Origin: Planctomycetaceae bacterium
GTDB lineage: Bacteria > Planctomycetota > Planctomycetia > Planctomycetales > Planctomycetaceae
Assembly: GCA_021732975.1 (NCBI GenBank)
Contig: JAKFWC010000011.1
Span: 124,001 to 188,000 of the forward strand
Length of the DNA: 64,000 nt
Direction of reading: 5' to 3'
Shown: in pieces, positions 50,697-58,598 of the stretch
Layout of the letters: each line of letters opens with the position of its first letter
How positions within the stretch are numbered: position 1 is the stretch's first letter
Notes under the pieces: generated by a model
Seen by the model: the letters and a program-made list of their open reading frames with translations, nothing else
The model's database searches: none
Told to the model about the DNA's origin: nothing
Made by a program: the position numbers and the translations under genes

Positions 50697-51746
50697 ATGC
50701 TGCGATCATTAAAGCTCAGCAATTTCACAGTCTTTGCTGAAGCGACACTCGCTTTTTCACCGAGTCTGAATGTTATTGTTGGGCAGAACGGAGCAGGAAA
50801 ATCTCACGTACTCAAGGCTGCATATACCGTCGCTGCGGTGAGCGCCCGCGGCGAGCGTGATTCTGGTTCGGAGGTTCCGAGCAAGAGTTATTTAGAAAAA
50901 GCGATTGCAAAGAAACTTCGCGGAGTGTTTCGGCCCGATGAATTAGGGCGATTGGTGACGCGAAAACGCGGGCGTAATCGTTGCGAAATCGTTGCGAAAT
51001 TCAAAACCACGCAATTGCGAATGGGATTTGCTTTCAACACGTCGAGCAAGAGTGAAGTGTCGGTTGAACCTTGCCCACAAAAGTGGGAAGGGAAGCCCCC
51101 GGTTTTTCTGCCTGCGCGCGAGTTATTGACGATTTATCCTGGGTTCGTCTCATTATATGAAACGACGGAGTTGCCATTCGAGGAAACATGGCGTGATACT
51201 TGTTTGTTGTTAGGCGCGCCTCTGGCACGCGGACCGCGTCTTGTGGAAATTAAGAAACTGCTTGACCCGCTTGAGCAAGTGCTTGGAGGAACAGTAGAAC
51301 TCGACGAAGGTCGATTTTACTTGAAACTGAGTTCCGGAAAGATGGAGGCCCACCTAGTTGCTGAGGGGTTTCGCAAACTTGCCATGATTGCTCGACTAAT
51401 CGCAACAGGTTCTTTGATTGGCACAGGTTCACTTTTCTGGGACGAACCAGAAGCAAACCTCAACCCCAAAGTTATCAAGAGCGTGGCCCGGACAATCTTG
51501 CAACTCTGTCTGTCGGGCATCCAAGTTTTTGTTGCAAGCCATAGCCTGTTCCTGATTCGTGAATTGGACATCCTGCTGCATTCGGATGACTTCAATACCG
51601 TTGAATCGCGATTCTTCGGTTTACATCTCAGCAGCGGAGCCGTGAATGTCGAACAAGGAGACTCCATCGACGATATCGGAACGATCGATGCCCTTCAGGA
51701 AGAACTGAGCCAATCTGATCGTTACCTTCAATCGGATGCGAATTGA
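50697..51746 (+). CDS. AAA family ATPase (RecF/OLD-like), component of an ATPase-nuclease pair
   Basis: A 349-residue ABC/SMC-type ATPase of the AAA_21-like group. Walker A is GQNGAGKS (residues 29-36), the signature-like segment is LVAEGFRKLAMIARL, Walker B is GSLFWDEPEANLNP, and the H-loop is VASHSLFLIRE. The codon use and base composition are clearly less GC-rich than in neighbouring genes. Its TGA overlaps the ATG of a PD-(D/E)XK nuclease-like gene by one base (TGATG), so the two are translationally coupled. The layout recalls ATPase-nuclease defence systems such as PARIS, Gabija or OLD pairs without being clearly any of them. ATG 50697 follows AAAGGAG. Confidence 0.85.
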   Translation: MLRSLKLSNFTVFAEATLAFSPSLNVIVGQNGAGKSHVLKAAYTVAAVSARGERDSGSEVPSKSYLEKAIAKKLRGVFRPDELGRLVTRKRGRNRCEIVAKFKTTQLRMGFAFNTSSKSEVSVEPCPQKWEGKPPVFLPARELLTIYPGFVSLYETTELPFEETWRDTCLLLGAPLARGPRLVEIKKLLDPLEQVLGGTVELDEGRFYLKLSSGKMEAHLVAEGFRKLAMIARLIATGSLIGTGSLFWDEPEANLNPKVIKSVARTILQLCLSGIQVFVASHSLFLIRELDILLHSDDFNTVESRFFGLHLSSGAVNVEQGDSIDDIGTIDALQEELSQSDRYLQSDAN

Positions 51747-52252
51747 TGCCAACGATTACTGAAGGGCAACTCAATTTCGTCTTTCCCAATGGCTGGCTCG
51801 CATCTCAATTCGATCAATGGAGTTTTTACCGCAATCAGTTTCAGAAAGTTTGTGGAGGAGTCAAAGCGGTCGATATGCTGGCCATTGAACCATTGCAATG
51901 CTTTTGGACGGTGGAAGTTAAAGACTATCGTCAACACACCCGCACGAAGACGATTGATCTGGCCGAAGAGATAGCCGTCAAAGTTCGAGATAGCCTGTCG
52001 GCTTTGGTTGCTGCGAGCATTCATGCCAACGATGCTTTAGAAAAAGAAGCTGCCAGAACCGCATTACGATGTCCTCGACTCAAGGTTGTTCTGCACTTAG
52101 AACAACCTATGAAGCATTCCAAGCTATTCCCAAGAGCAATTGATCCCGCGAAAGTCCAACAGCGATTGAAACAGCTCATTAAGGCAATTGATCCTCATCC
52201 GCTTGTGGTAGAAACAGGACGAATGTTTGGGGTGTCTTGGTCTGTGACATGA
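51746..52252 (+). CDS. putative PD-(D/E)XK nuclease coupled to the AAA ATPase
   Basis: A 168-residue protein with the nuclease signature GVKAVDMLAIEP (D43) followed 13 residues later by FWTVEVKDYR (E57-V-K59), i.e. D-x13-E-x-K. Later parts are helical (KTIDLAEEIAVKVRDSLSAL) and end with beta-rich LKVVLHLEQP. The signature fits a PD-(D/E)XK endonuclease fold, although the family is not a named one. The gene starts inside the stop of the ATPase gene and shares its lower GC. It is probably the effector of the pair. The alternative is a DNA-binding regulator. Confidence 0.72.
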   Translation: MPTITEGQLNFVFPNGWLASQFDQWSFYRNQFQKVCGGVKAVDMLAIEPLQCFWTVEVKDYRQHTRTKTIDLAEEIAVKVRDSLSALVAASIHANDALEKEAARTALRCPRLKVVLHLEQPMKHSKLFPRAIDPAKVQQRLKQLIKAIDPHPLVVETGRMFGVSWSVT

Positions 52253-52258
52253 CAACGA

Positions 52259-52320
52259 GTGGCTGAGGCGAAGCCTTCCCGGGTGCCCCTGATTGATTGG
52301 GTGGCTGAAGCAAAGTCTTC
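52259..52320 (+). repeat. two-copy direct repeat after the ATPase-nuclease pair
   Basis: GTGGCTGAGGCGAAGCCTTC (52259-52278) and a copy with 17 of 20 matches (52301-52320), 42 bases apart. It separates the ATPase-nuclease pair from the antitoxin-like gene. Confidence 0.6.
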
Positions 52321-52361
52321 GCTGTCCAGATGAATGCATGGAATATGAGGGAAGGAAGTCC

Positions 52362-52580
52362 ATGACCAGTTTGTTGCAGCAGGCGTTGGTGAAATTGGAG
52401 AAGCGGTCGGCGGCGGAGCAGGATGCGATTGCGGCGATCATTCTGGAAGAACTCGCCGACGAAGAACGCTGGCAGCAGGCGTTCGCGAATTCCCCGGAGA
52501 AACTCGCCGCCCTTGCCGAGCAGGTCCGTGCCGACATCGCTGCCGGTCGTGTCCATGCGTTGGGGATCGATGAACTCTGA
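52362..52580 (+). CDS. orphan antitoxin-like protein
   Basis: A 72-residue helical protein, starting at the ATG after GGAAGGAAG, with the pattern LVKLEKRSAAEQDAI followed by a Glu-rich helix (ILEELADEERWQQAFA) and a basic/acidic tail. This resembles antitoxins of RelE/ParE-type modules. No toxin gene follows; a terminator starts 38 bases downstream. The start at 52362 is preferred over 52293. It may serve a distant toxin or be a remnant. Confidence 0.6.
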   Translation: MTSLLQQALVKLEKRSAAEQDAIAAIILEELADEERWQQAFANSPEKLAALAEQVRADIAAGRVHALGIDEL

Positions 52581-52617
52581 ACTCACAGCACCAAAGGACT
52601 CCGGCCTCCGAAACGAA

Positions 52618-52655
52618 AGAAGCCCGGTGCGTGAGATTGCGCCGGGCTTCTCTTG
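52618..52655. terminator. bidirectional terminator
   Basis: AGAAGCCCGG (52618-52627) pairs perfectly with CCGGGCTTCT (52642-52651), with one extra G-U pair and two more base pairs inside. It lies between the antitoxin-like gene and the convergent cytochrome gene. Confidence 0.8.
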
Positions 52656-52671
52656 TTGAGTGACAGTCGAT

Positions 52672-53088
52672 TTATTTCTTGTGGGCCTTGTGACATTCCC
52701 CGCAGGACTTGGTCACGTTCTGGAACGCGGCTTGAGCGCCGGCGTGATCTTTGGCTTCCAACTTGGCGAGGACATCCGCGCTCCCTTCCCGCAGCGCCTT
52801 CGCGGCGCCGGCCCACACGCCGTCGGGGCAGCGGCCATCGTCCATCAACAGGTAGCCCGTTTCGTTGAGCAGCGCCGCCTTGAGGGCCAGTTCGTCCCAA
52901 GCCTTGTCATCCGCGGGCGCGGTTTTCAGGGCGTCGCCGAGCGCGGCACATTGCGGCTTCACCAAGCCTCCCATGAGTTGCTTGGTCGACGCGGCGCGGG
53001 TCTTGCCCTTCTTGATCTGGGCCTGCAACAGCACCGTGGAACCGGCCACCAAAGTCACTGTCAGGAAGAGACACGTCAGCGTTTTCAT
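52672..53088 (-). CDS. exported c-type cytochrome (cytochrome c'/c556-like)
   Basis: About 138 residues with a signal peptide (LTCLFLTVTLVAGSTVLLQAQ), a helical body, and a C-terminal haem-binding motif CGECH (SCGECHKAHKK). The position of the motif near the C-terminus fits the four-helix cytochrome c'/c556 group, which bind haem outside the cytoplasmic membrane. ATG 53088 has AGAGGG 8 bases upstream; the in-frame extension to 53196 is unlike a signal. The partner redox protein is not in the window. Confidence 0.85.
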   Translation of the reverse strand: MKTLTCLFLTVTLVAGSTVLLQAQIKKGKTRAASTKQLMGGLVKPQCAALGDALKTAPADDKAWDELALKAALLNETGYLLMDDGRCPDGVWAGAAKALREGSADVLAKLEAKDHAGAQAAFQNVTKSCGECHKAHKK

Positions 53089-53346
53089 CCCATATGCCCT
53101 CTCGAAGTTCATCGAACACGACCGGTCGCCCACGGCGATCCATCCAAGTCCGAGTATATGACTCCGAACAAGGGCTTCAATCACCCCACACCACAACCCA
53201 CGGAGTTTGCACTAAAGACATTTCTCAGTGCCACATTTGCGAAATCTCTCATCAGGCATGTCGGCGACTGGTGGTTGTTGTCGAAGTCCACGCCGTCCCA
53301 GAGAACAGTGTGGATGACAAACTCTGGTTCGTTGCGGACTCCGATT

Positions 53347-53580
53347 GAACTGTCCGATGCGCTCCGCAAGATCATCCGCTTTCGCAATCAGGTGGAGATG
53401 ATTCTCCATGATCACGTAACCGAAGAGTTGTAGGCCCCGTTCGCGCTGCAGGAACCGCAGGGAATCGAGCAGGATTTCGACCGTTTCCGGCCGCATGAAG
53501 ATGGGCTGCCAACCGACGACCGTGCAGGTGACGAAGTGCGGATCGCGGTCCTCGTAGATGCGGTAGCGGGATCGCGGCGT
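53347..53580 (-). pseudogene. decayed RAYT (REP-associated tyrosine transposase) remnant
   Basis: In the minus frame, the segment SRYRIYEDRDPHFVTCTVVG, then RFLQRERGLQLFGYVIM and the metal-binding HxH motif NHLHLIAKADDL, identify the N-terminal half of a RAYT/IS200-like transposase. Homology stops around 53347 and the part with the catalytic tyrosine is missing. The codon where the usual start ATG would lie (53580) is ACG. A REP palindrome lies 39 bases before it. It is therefore a dead remnant. Confidence 0.75.
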
Positions 53581-53618
53581 GAACGGCTCCGAAGACGACG
53601 CAGAGCGTCGCAGCCGTG

Positions 53619-53643
53619 CGTTCCCACGCGGAGCGTGGGAACG
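53619..53643. repeat. REP-type palindrome
   Basis: CGTTCCCACGC (53619-53629) pairs perfectly with GCGTGGGAACG (53633-53643) over a three-base loop. It touches the point where the coding frame of the upstream gene is broken and precedes a RAYT remnant, which is the usual partner of such palindromes. Confidence 0.85.
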
Positions 53644-53844
53644 AGTCAAGGCCACATGCTCCGTCTTGCGGTTCGCCAGGTCGCAACTTTGCGTCATGAC
53701 GATCAGCCGCGCGCTGAACGTGAATTCTTCCGTCGGCTGACCGCGGTTCCAATCGCCGGGGAATAACGGAAGAAGACATTCAGGCAGCAAGTCTCCTTGC
53801 GCGAGTTGTGGTCCGATGGTTTGCCGCCACCACACGACGGTCAT
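53640..53844 (-). pseudogene. truncated protein of unknown function, cut by a REP element
   Basis: The visible N-terminal part (about 67 residues) includes WWRQTIGPQLAQGDLLPECL and ARLIVMTQSCDLANRKTEHV, a pattern seen in a family of uncharacterised proteins of about 200 residues (recognised only loosely). Reading continues through the REP palindrome into SHAPRGNARLR, then into the RAYT remnant, so the true C-terminus is lost. Its ATG overlaps the stop of the 81-residue upstream gene (ATGA), so it was the second gene of a coupled pair. Confidence 0.7.
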
Positions 53845-54086
53845 TCCGCATCCTCGTCATACTCATACGCCATGGGACGCAAGGGACCGATGTACCGATA
53901 GACCACTTCACGCCGGCCCACAACCGTCAATGGAACCGAACGATAAGTCAAATCATCCGAATCAACGGTTTCGTGATCGGCGTCGGGATTTCGGAAAGAC
54001 GGCGCGTCGCCTCCACACGGTGACAGAGCATCGAGCGGCGGAGGGCTTGGAGGCCGCGTGTCAACGATTGGCATAATGTCATCCAT
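53841..54086 (-). CDS. small protein, first gene of a broken two-gene module
   Basis: An 81-residue acidic, proline-rich protein (TRPPSPPPLDALSP) whose C-terminal half contains DDLTYRSVPLTVVGRREVVYRYIGPLRP. No known family. The size and coupling to the following, now truncated gene suggest a two-gene module, perhaps toxin-antitoxin-like, but there is no direct evidence. The ATG at 54086 has GGAA about 8 bases upstream. Confidence 0.55.
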   Translation of the reverse strand: MDDIMPIVDTRPPSPPPLDALSPCGGDAPSFRNPDADHETVDSDDLTYRSVPLTVVGRREVVYRYIGPLRPMAYEYDEDAE

Positions 54087-54152
54087 GATTCGTTCCGAGA
54101 ATAAAGGAGTACGTATACTCACTTATACCGCATCGACTTCGACGGGTCACGA

Positions 54153-55616
54153 TCAAAACACTTCCGGCTTCAGCAACGGGAAGAAGATCACATCCCGGAT
54201 GGTTTGGGTGTTGGTGAGGAGCATGACGAGGCGGTCGATGCCGATGCCCATGCCGCCGGCGGCGGGCATGCCGACTTTCAGGGCGCGGACGAAATCGTGG
54301 TCCATCTTTGCCATCGAGTCTTCCTCGGCGAGGCCCTGCAACTGCGTTTTGAAGAGGTTTTCCTGCAGCCGCGGGTCGTTCAGTTCCGTGTAGGCGTTGG
54401 CGACTTCCAGGCCGTCGACGAAGAGCTCGAACCGCTCGGCGATCTCCGGCTGGCCGTTCTTTCGCTTGGTGAGCGGGCACATGCTGGCGGGGTAATCGAT
54501 GACGAAGACCGGGCCGACGAGGGCTTCTTCCACGGTCGCCTCGAAGACATCGTTGATGATCACGTCCGGGTGGCGGTTCTCAGTAGCGATGTGGAGTTCC
54601 TTCGCCTTGGCAGCGACGGCGGCGGAATCGTGCATGTCGCAACCGGCGTGCTCGCGGAACAGGTCGCCATACTTCGCCCGCTGGAACGGCGGCGTGAAGT
54701 CGATCGTCTTCTCGCCCCACGGCACAACGGTGGCCCCGTTGTTGGCGACCTTCGCGGCGTTGCTGATGATCTTCTCGGAGAGGTCCATCATCGATTCGTA
54801 GTTGCCGTAGGCCTGGTAGAGTTCGATCATGGTGAACTCGGGATTGTGCGTGCTGTCGACCCCTTCGTTACGGAAGACGCGGCCGATTTCGTAGACCCGT
54901 TCGATGCCGCCGACCATGAGCCGCTTGAGGTGCAATTCCAGCGCAATCCGCAGGAACAGCGGGATATCGAGTGCGTTGTGATGCGTCTTGAACGGCCGTG
55001 CCGCTGCACCCCCGGCGATGGCGTGCAGCACCGGCGTTTCGACTTCAAAAAACTCTTCGCCCCTCAGCGTGCTGCGGACCGATTCGATGATCTTCAGCCG
55101 CTTCAGCATCCGTTCGAGGACGCCTTCGCTGTAGATCAGGTCGGAATACCGCTGTCGCAGCCGGGTTTCCATGTCTTCGAGGCCGTGCCACTTCTCCGGC
55201 GGCTGCGCGAGGGACTTGCAGAGGATCTCCATGTGCTTGACGAAGACGGTTTTCTCGCCGGTCTTGGTGACGCGGAGGATGCCCTCGACGCCGACGATGT
55301 CGCCACGGTCGAGGCATTCGATGAGGCCCCACAGCTTTTCGTCGCTGTCGTTCTTCGAGATCATGATCTGGATGCGGCCGGTGTAGTCCTGTACGTGGGC
55401 GAAACGGAGTTTGCCGGAATCGCTCCACCGCATCAGCCGCCCGGCGACGCGCACGGTCTGGCCATCGACGCCCTGTTCGGTCGGACAGAGGTCGCGGGCT
55501 TGATCGATGTGGATGTGTCCATCGAACCGCTGGCCCCACGGGTCGAGGCCGAGTTGTTCAATCTTCGCGAGCTTATCGAGGCGGGCCGCTTCCAGACGAT
55601 CGGGCGTGTCAGACAT
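54153..55616 (-). CDS. lysS: lysyl-tRNA synthetase, class II
   Basis: About 487 residues that charge tRNA(Lys). An N-terminal OB-fold anticodon domain (about 50-150, RVAGRLMRWSDSGKLRFAHV) is followed by the class II catalytic core with motif 1 ETPVLHAIAGGAAARPF, motif 2 RVFRNEGVDSTHNPEFTMIE and motif 3 GMGIGIDRLVMLL. The C-terminal end is FFPLLKPE. The ATG at 55616 was preferred over the frame extension to 55634 because it starts the family domain. Distinct from epmA at 33391-34446. Confidence 0.96.
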   Translation of the reverse strand: MSDTPDRLEAARLDKLAKIEQLGLDPWGQRFDGHIHIDQARDLCPTEQGVDGQTVRVAGRLMRWSDSGKLRFAHVQDYTGRIQIMISKNDSDEKLWGLIECLDRGDIVGVEGILRVTKTGEKTVFVKHMEILCKSLAQPPEKWHGLEDMETRLRQRYSDLIYSEGVLERMLKRLKIIESVRSTLRGEEFFEVETPVLHAIAGGAAARPFKTHHNALDIPLFLRIALELHLKRLMVGGIERVYEIGRVFRNEGVDSTHNPEFTMIELYQAYGNYESMMDLSEKIISNAAKVANNGATVVPWGEKTIDFTPPFQRAKYGDLFREHAGCDMHDSAAVAAKAKELHIATENRHPDVIINDVFEATVEEALVGPVFVIDYPASMCPLTKRKNGQPEIAERFELFVDGLEVANAYTELNDPRLQENLFKTQLQGLAEEDSMAKMDHDFVRALKVGMPAAGGMGIGIDRLVMLLTNTQTIRDVIFFPLLKPEVF

Positions 55617-55746
55617 TCGAGAACCGTTTCGCAAGTAAAACCGTGGGAAAAACCAAGCCCCCTATGATCGGCGAGAGGAGCGTGAACGTCAACCGGGGGA
55701 GAGGGGATGACCAGGGCCAATGTTTATTCAAGATAGAGAAAAGACC

Positions 55747-55848
55747 GTGGTGGCCGGGGCTGGAGCGTACTCGCGAAGCCCCGGAAAAAGACAGCGCTGT
55801 CCGTTCCGGGGCTTCCCTTCGGTCCAGCCCCGGCCACCCCAGTTTCAA
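55747..55848. repeat. inverted repeat element, family A copy 2
   Basis: Outer stem 55749-55764 with 55823-55838 (16 bp) and inner stem 55775-55786 with 55804-55815 (12 bp). It is the same element as 26541-26647 in the opposite orientation. It lies between lysS and the thioredoxin-like gene and fills much of the 353-base gap 55617-55969. Confidence 0.85.
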
Positions 55849-55909
55849 AAAACGATGGCCCTGAGGCGATGACAATCGCGGAGAACATCTGGTTCGTCAC
55901 CAAATGCAG

Positions 55910-55939
55910 AAACCCGACCGCTGCGAAGAGGCCGGGTTT
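55910..55939. terminator. hairpin after the thioredoxin-like gene
   Basis: AAACCCG (55910-55916) pairs with CGGGTTT (55933-55939) around a 16-base loop. It probably ends transcription of the minus-strand thioredoxin-like gene. Confidence 0.6.
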
Positions 55940-55969
55940 GGAAGCTGAGTCGGAGATTCGTCGCGCGAA

Positions 55970-56440
55970 CTATTTTTCGATGGCGCGGGCTTGCTGAATC
56001 AGTTCGTCGCGCTTGTCGAGGGCGGTCTGGAGGGTTTCGCGGTAGGCCACCGTCTTCTGGAAGCCGTTCACCTGCAGCAGCAGATCGGCTTGCGGCGACA
56101 GCACAACCGTACAGGGCAGCGATTCCACTTCGAGAATCTTCGCGACCTTGTTGTCTTTGTCGAAATCGAGCAGGACCGGCACAAACTGCGACTCGACGAA
56201 CTCGACCATTTTCTTGTCGCCAAGCGATTCGCGGATCAGCTTGTGGCAGTAGGTGCACCACGTTGCACTGAAGAGGATCAGCAGCGGCTTATCCCGTGTT
56301 TTTCCGATCTTGTACGCCGACTTCAGGTCGTTATGCCACTTGATTTTCGGTGCTGTCGGCAAGGCGAAAGCGCCGGTGCTGGAAAGTCCATACAGACCCA
56401 CGCCACCGAGTACAGTTGCGACAAAACGGCGACGGTCCAT
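55970..56440 (-). CDS. exported thioredoxin-fold protein
   Basis: A 156-residue protein. Its N-terminus (RRRFVATVLGGVGLYGLSST) looks like a Tat-type signal or anchor; a thioredoxin fold follows with the active-site motif ATWCTYCHKLI (CxxC = CTYC) and a cis-Pro segment ESLPCTVVLSPQ. It probably handles disulphides or peroxides outside the cytoplasm. AAAGGAA precedes the ATG. Distinct from the cytoplasmic TrxA. Confidence 0.85.
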   Translation of the reverse strand: MDRRRFVATVLGGVGLYGLSSTGAFALPTAPKIKWHNDLKSAYKIGKTRDKPLLILFSATWCTYCHKLIRESLGDKKMVEFVESQFVPVLLDFDKDNKVAKILEVESLPCTVVLSPQADLLLQVNGFQKTVAYRETLQTALDKRDELIQQARAIEK

Positions 56441-56536
56441 GCCTGTTCCTTTACGCTAATCGGTCGGCCCGAGCGTATTGGAAATATCGGCACAATCGCG
56501 CCCAAAACTCTGCCCGATCCGAAAAGCCCGCAAGGA

Positions 56537-57142
56537 TCAGGCAAACGGCCCGGCGAAGCGTCCCCATGTTCCTGTGAACACCGTTTCCGTCAATGGCTTC
56601 CGTACGCGTGGTCCGAGTTCGCGCTGCTTCAGTGCTTCGTCCAGGCCATCGAGATTCTCGGCCATGTAACCGATCGCGATCGCTGCCACGGCGTCGTGCG
56701 TCGTCGGGATTTGAAAAAGTTCCCGCGCGGCGAGCGGGTCAAATCCGGCCATCGCGTGACAGGCAATGCCTTGCGATTCTGCCTGCAGGATCAAGTTCTG
56801 CGTGGCGAGGCCGACATCGTGATACGCATGCCGATTCGGTTTGCCGTTCCGCGTGAAAGCCAGCCGGGTGCAGGAAATCGCCAGGCAGTAGGCCCGCTTG
56901 GCCCAGACGCGGTTCGCTTCCACCAGGCAACTCGCCATGCGGTTGAATTCTGCGGGCTGGTCTTGCGTGGCAACCAGAAAGACCCACGGCTGTTCATTGA
57001 ACGAGGATGGTGCCCATCGAGCCGCTTCAAACAGGCTGCCGAAAATTTCCGGCGGAATGCGTTTCTCGGAAAACGCCAGCGGACTCCAGCGCTCACGGAT
57101 CAGGTCCGTCAACGGAAACGACGATTCAATCGGCTTCTGCAT
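56537..57142 (-). CDS. nitroreductase family protein
   Basis: About 201 residues. An FMN-dependent oxidoreductase of the nitroreductase family, with the N-terminal flavin-binding arginine segment RERWSPLAFSEKRIP, the motif ARWAPSSFNEQPW and the C-terminal FDPLAARELFQIP...AIGY region. The physiological substrate is unknown. ATG 57142 has GGGGAGAG upstream; the in-frame extension to 57202 has no such site. Confidence 0.9.
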   Translation of the reverse strand: MQKPIESSFPLTDLIRERWSPLAFSEKRIPPEIFGSLFEAARWAPSSFNEQPWVFLVATQDQPAEFNRMASCLVEANRVWAKRAYCLAISCTRLAFTRNGKPNRHAYHDVGLATQNLILQAESQGIACHAMAGFDPLAARELFQIPTTHDAVAAIAIGYMAENLDGLDEALKQRELGPRVRKPLTETVFTGTWGRFAGPFA

Positions 57143-57273
57143 GATTCTCTCCCCGAACTTGGACCCGTAACGCTTTTCGACAACGATATCATGATCGGCC
57201 ATTGCATTGCGACAAGCCCTGTGGTCTGTTTTTCTGAGTCCGTCTCGTGTCGTACCCCATCGAGAGAGTCATC

Positions 57274-58476
57274 ATGAAATCGCACGTGATTGCCGTCATC
57301 GTCTGTCTGTTGAGCGTCGGCGCTTTCGCCGCGGAGCCGTTTATCGAAAAGCAGGATCTCTTCCGTGTTGGTGAAGATCCGGCATTCAACATTTATCACA
57401 TCCCGGGCGTGGTGGTGACGGCGAAGGGAACGGTGCTGGCGTGGTGTGAGGCGCGGAAGCGGCCGGCGGGGGCGAGCGATTGGGATGATATTCGTATTTT
57501 GCTCCGTCGCAGCACCGATGACGGGCGGACATGGAGCCTGTCGCAGAGTGTGGTGAATGTCGAAGGGCCGAAGGAAAAGAATCCGTTCGCGCTGAAGATC
57601 AAAAGCGTCGACCGCAATGATGTCACCTACAACAATCCCGTGCTCATTGCCGACAAGAGTGGGGCGGTGCATCTGGTGTTCTGCCTCGAATACATGCGGT
57701 GTTTCTATCAGCGCAGCGATGACGACGGCGTCACGTGGTCCAAACCGACGGAGATCACGGCCACGTTCGACGCTTTCAAACCGAAGTACGATTGGAAAGT
57801 CCTCGCGACCGGGCCGAATCACAGCATTCAACTACGAGCGGGGCGGCTCGTGGTGCCGGTGTGGTTATCGACGGGAACGGGTGGCAACGCGCATCGCCCG
57901 AGTGTGACGGCAACGATCTTTAGTGACGACGGCGGTAAAACCTGGCACGCGGGGGATGTCGCGGTGCCGAACACCGATGAGTGGATCAACCCCAACGAAA
58001 CGGTCGCCGTTGAGTTGACCGATGGCCGTGTGATGCTCAATGTGCGGAACGAATCGAAGACGCATCGGCGGTTGATCACGATCAGCCCGAACGGTGCGAC
58101 GGAGTGGTCCACGCCGCGGTTTGAGGATGCGCTGCTGGAACCAATTTGCATGGCGGGGCTCGTCCGTTATCGGCATGGAGACCAGAACCTGCTGCTTTTC
58201 TCGAACCCGCATAATCTTTCGCGGGCCGATGGAAAGATTGAACCGGGCAAGAGCCGCGACCGTCGCAATGTTAGCGTAAAACTCAGTCGTGATGACGGCC
58301 AGACGTGGCTCGTCGGCCGCGCAATTGAACCCGGTGCAAGCAGCTATTCCGATCTCGCCGTCACTCCTGCGGGGACGATTCTTTGCTTCTATGGCCGCGG
58401 ACCGAAACCAGGCTTTGCCGGGACCCATTTGACGCTGGCCCGTTTCAATCTGGAATGGCTGACGGAAACGCCTTAA
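57274..58476 (+). CDS. exported sialidase / BNR-repeat glycosidase
   Basis: About 400 residues with a signal peptide (VIAVIVCLLSVGAFA). A six-bladed propeller is indicated by four Asp boxes (STDDGRTW, SDDDGVTW, SDDGGKTW and SRDDGQTW) and a YHIP segment in place of the usual FRIP. It probably cleaves a sugar residue from an extracytoplasmic glycan. Sialic acid as the substrate is not certain because BNR enzymes are diverse. ATG 57274 has GAGAGAG upstream. Confidence 0.9.
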   Translation: MKSHVIAVIVCLLSVGAFAAEPFIEKQDLFRVGEDPAFNIYHIPGVVVTAKGTVLAWCEARKRPAGASDWDDIRILLRRSTDDGRTWSLSQSVVNVEGPKEKNPFALKIKSVDRNDVTYNNPVLIADKSGAVHLVFCLEYMRCFYQRSDDDGVTWSKPTEITATFDAFKPKYDWKVLATGPNHSIQLRAGRLVVPVWLSTGTGGNAHRPSVTATIFSDDGGKTWHAGDVAVPNTDEWINPNETVAVELTDGRVMLNVRNESKTHRRLITISPNGATEWSTPRFEDALLEPICMAGLVRYRHGDQNLLLFSNPHNLSRADGKIEPGKSRDRRNVSVKLSRDDGQTWLVGRAIEPGASSYSDLAVTPAGTILCFYGRGPKPGFAGTHLTLARFNLEWLTETP

Positions 58477-58598
58477 ACATCGCGGGTTCCAATGGGTTTA
58501 TGTTTCTTCGCCGACATTTCACATCGTGAACTTGAGATCGCGGCCCAGACTCGCACAATGGAGTGGTTGAGTTCGTCTCCTTCGCAAGTGAGTTTTTG

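Noticed and set aside
54204-55667. 487-residue plus-strand open frame
   Set aside because: Antisense shadow of lysS without domain or ribosome-binding site.
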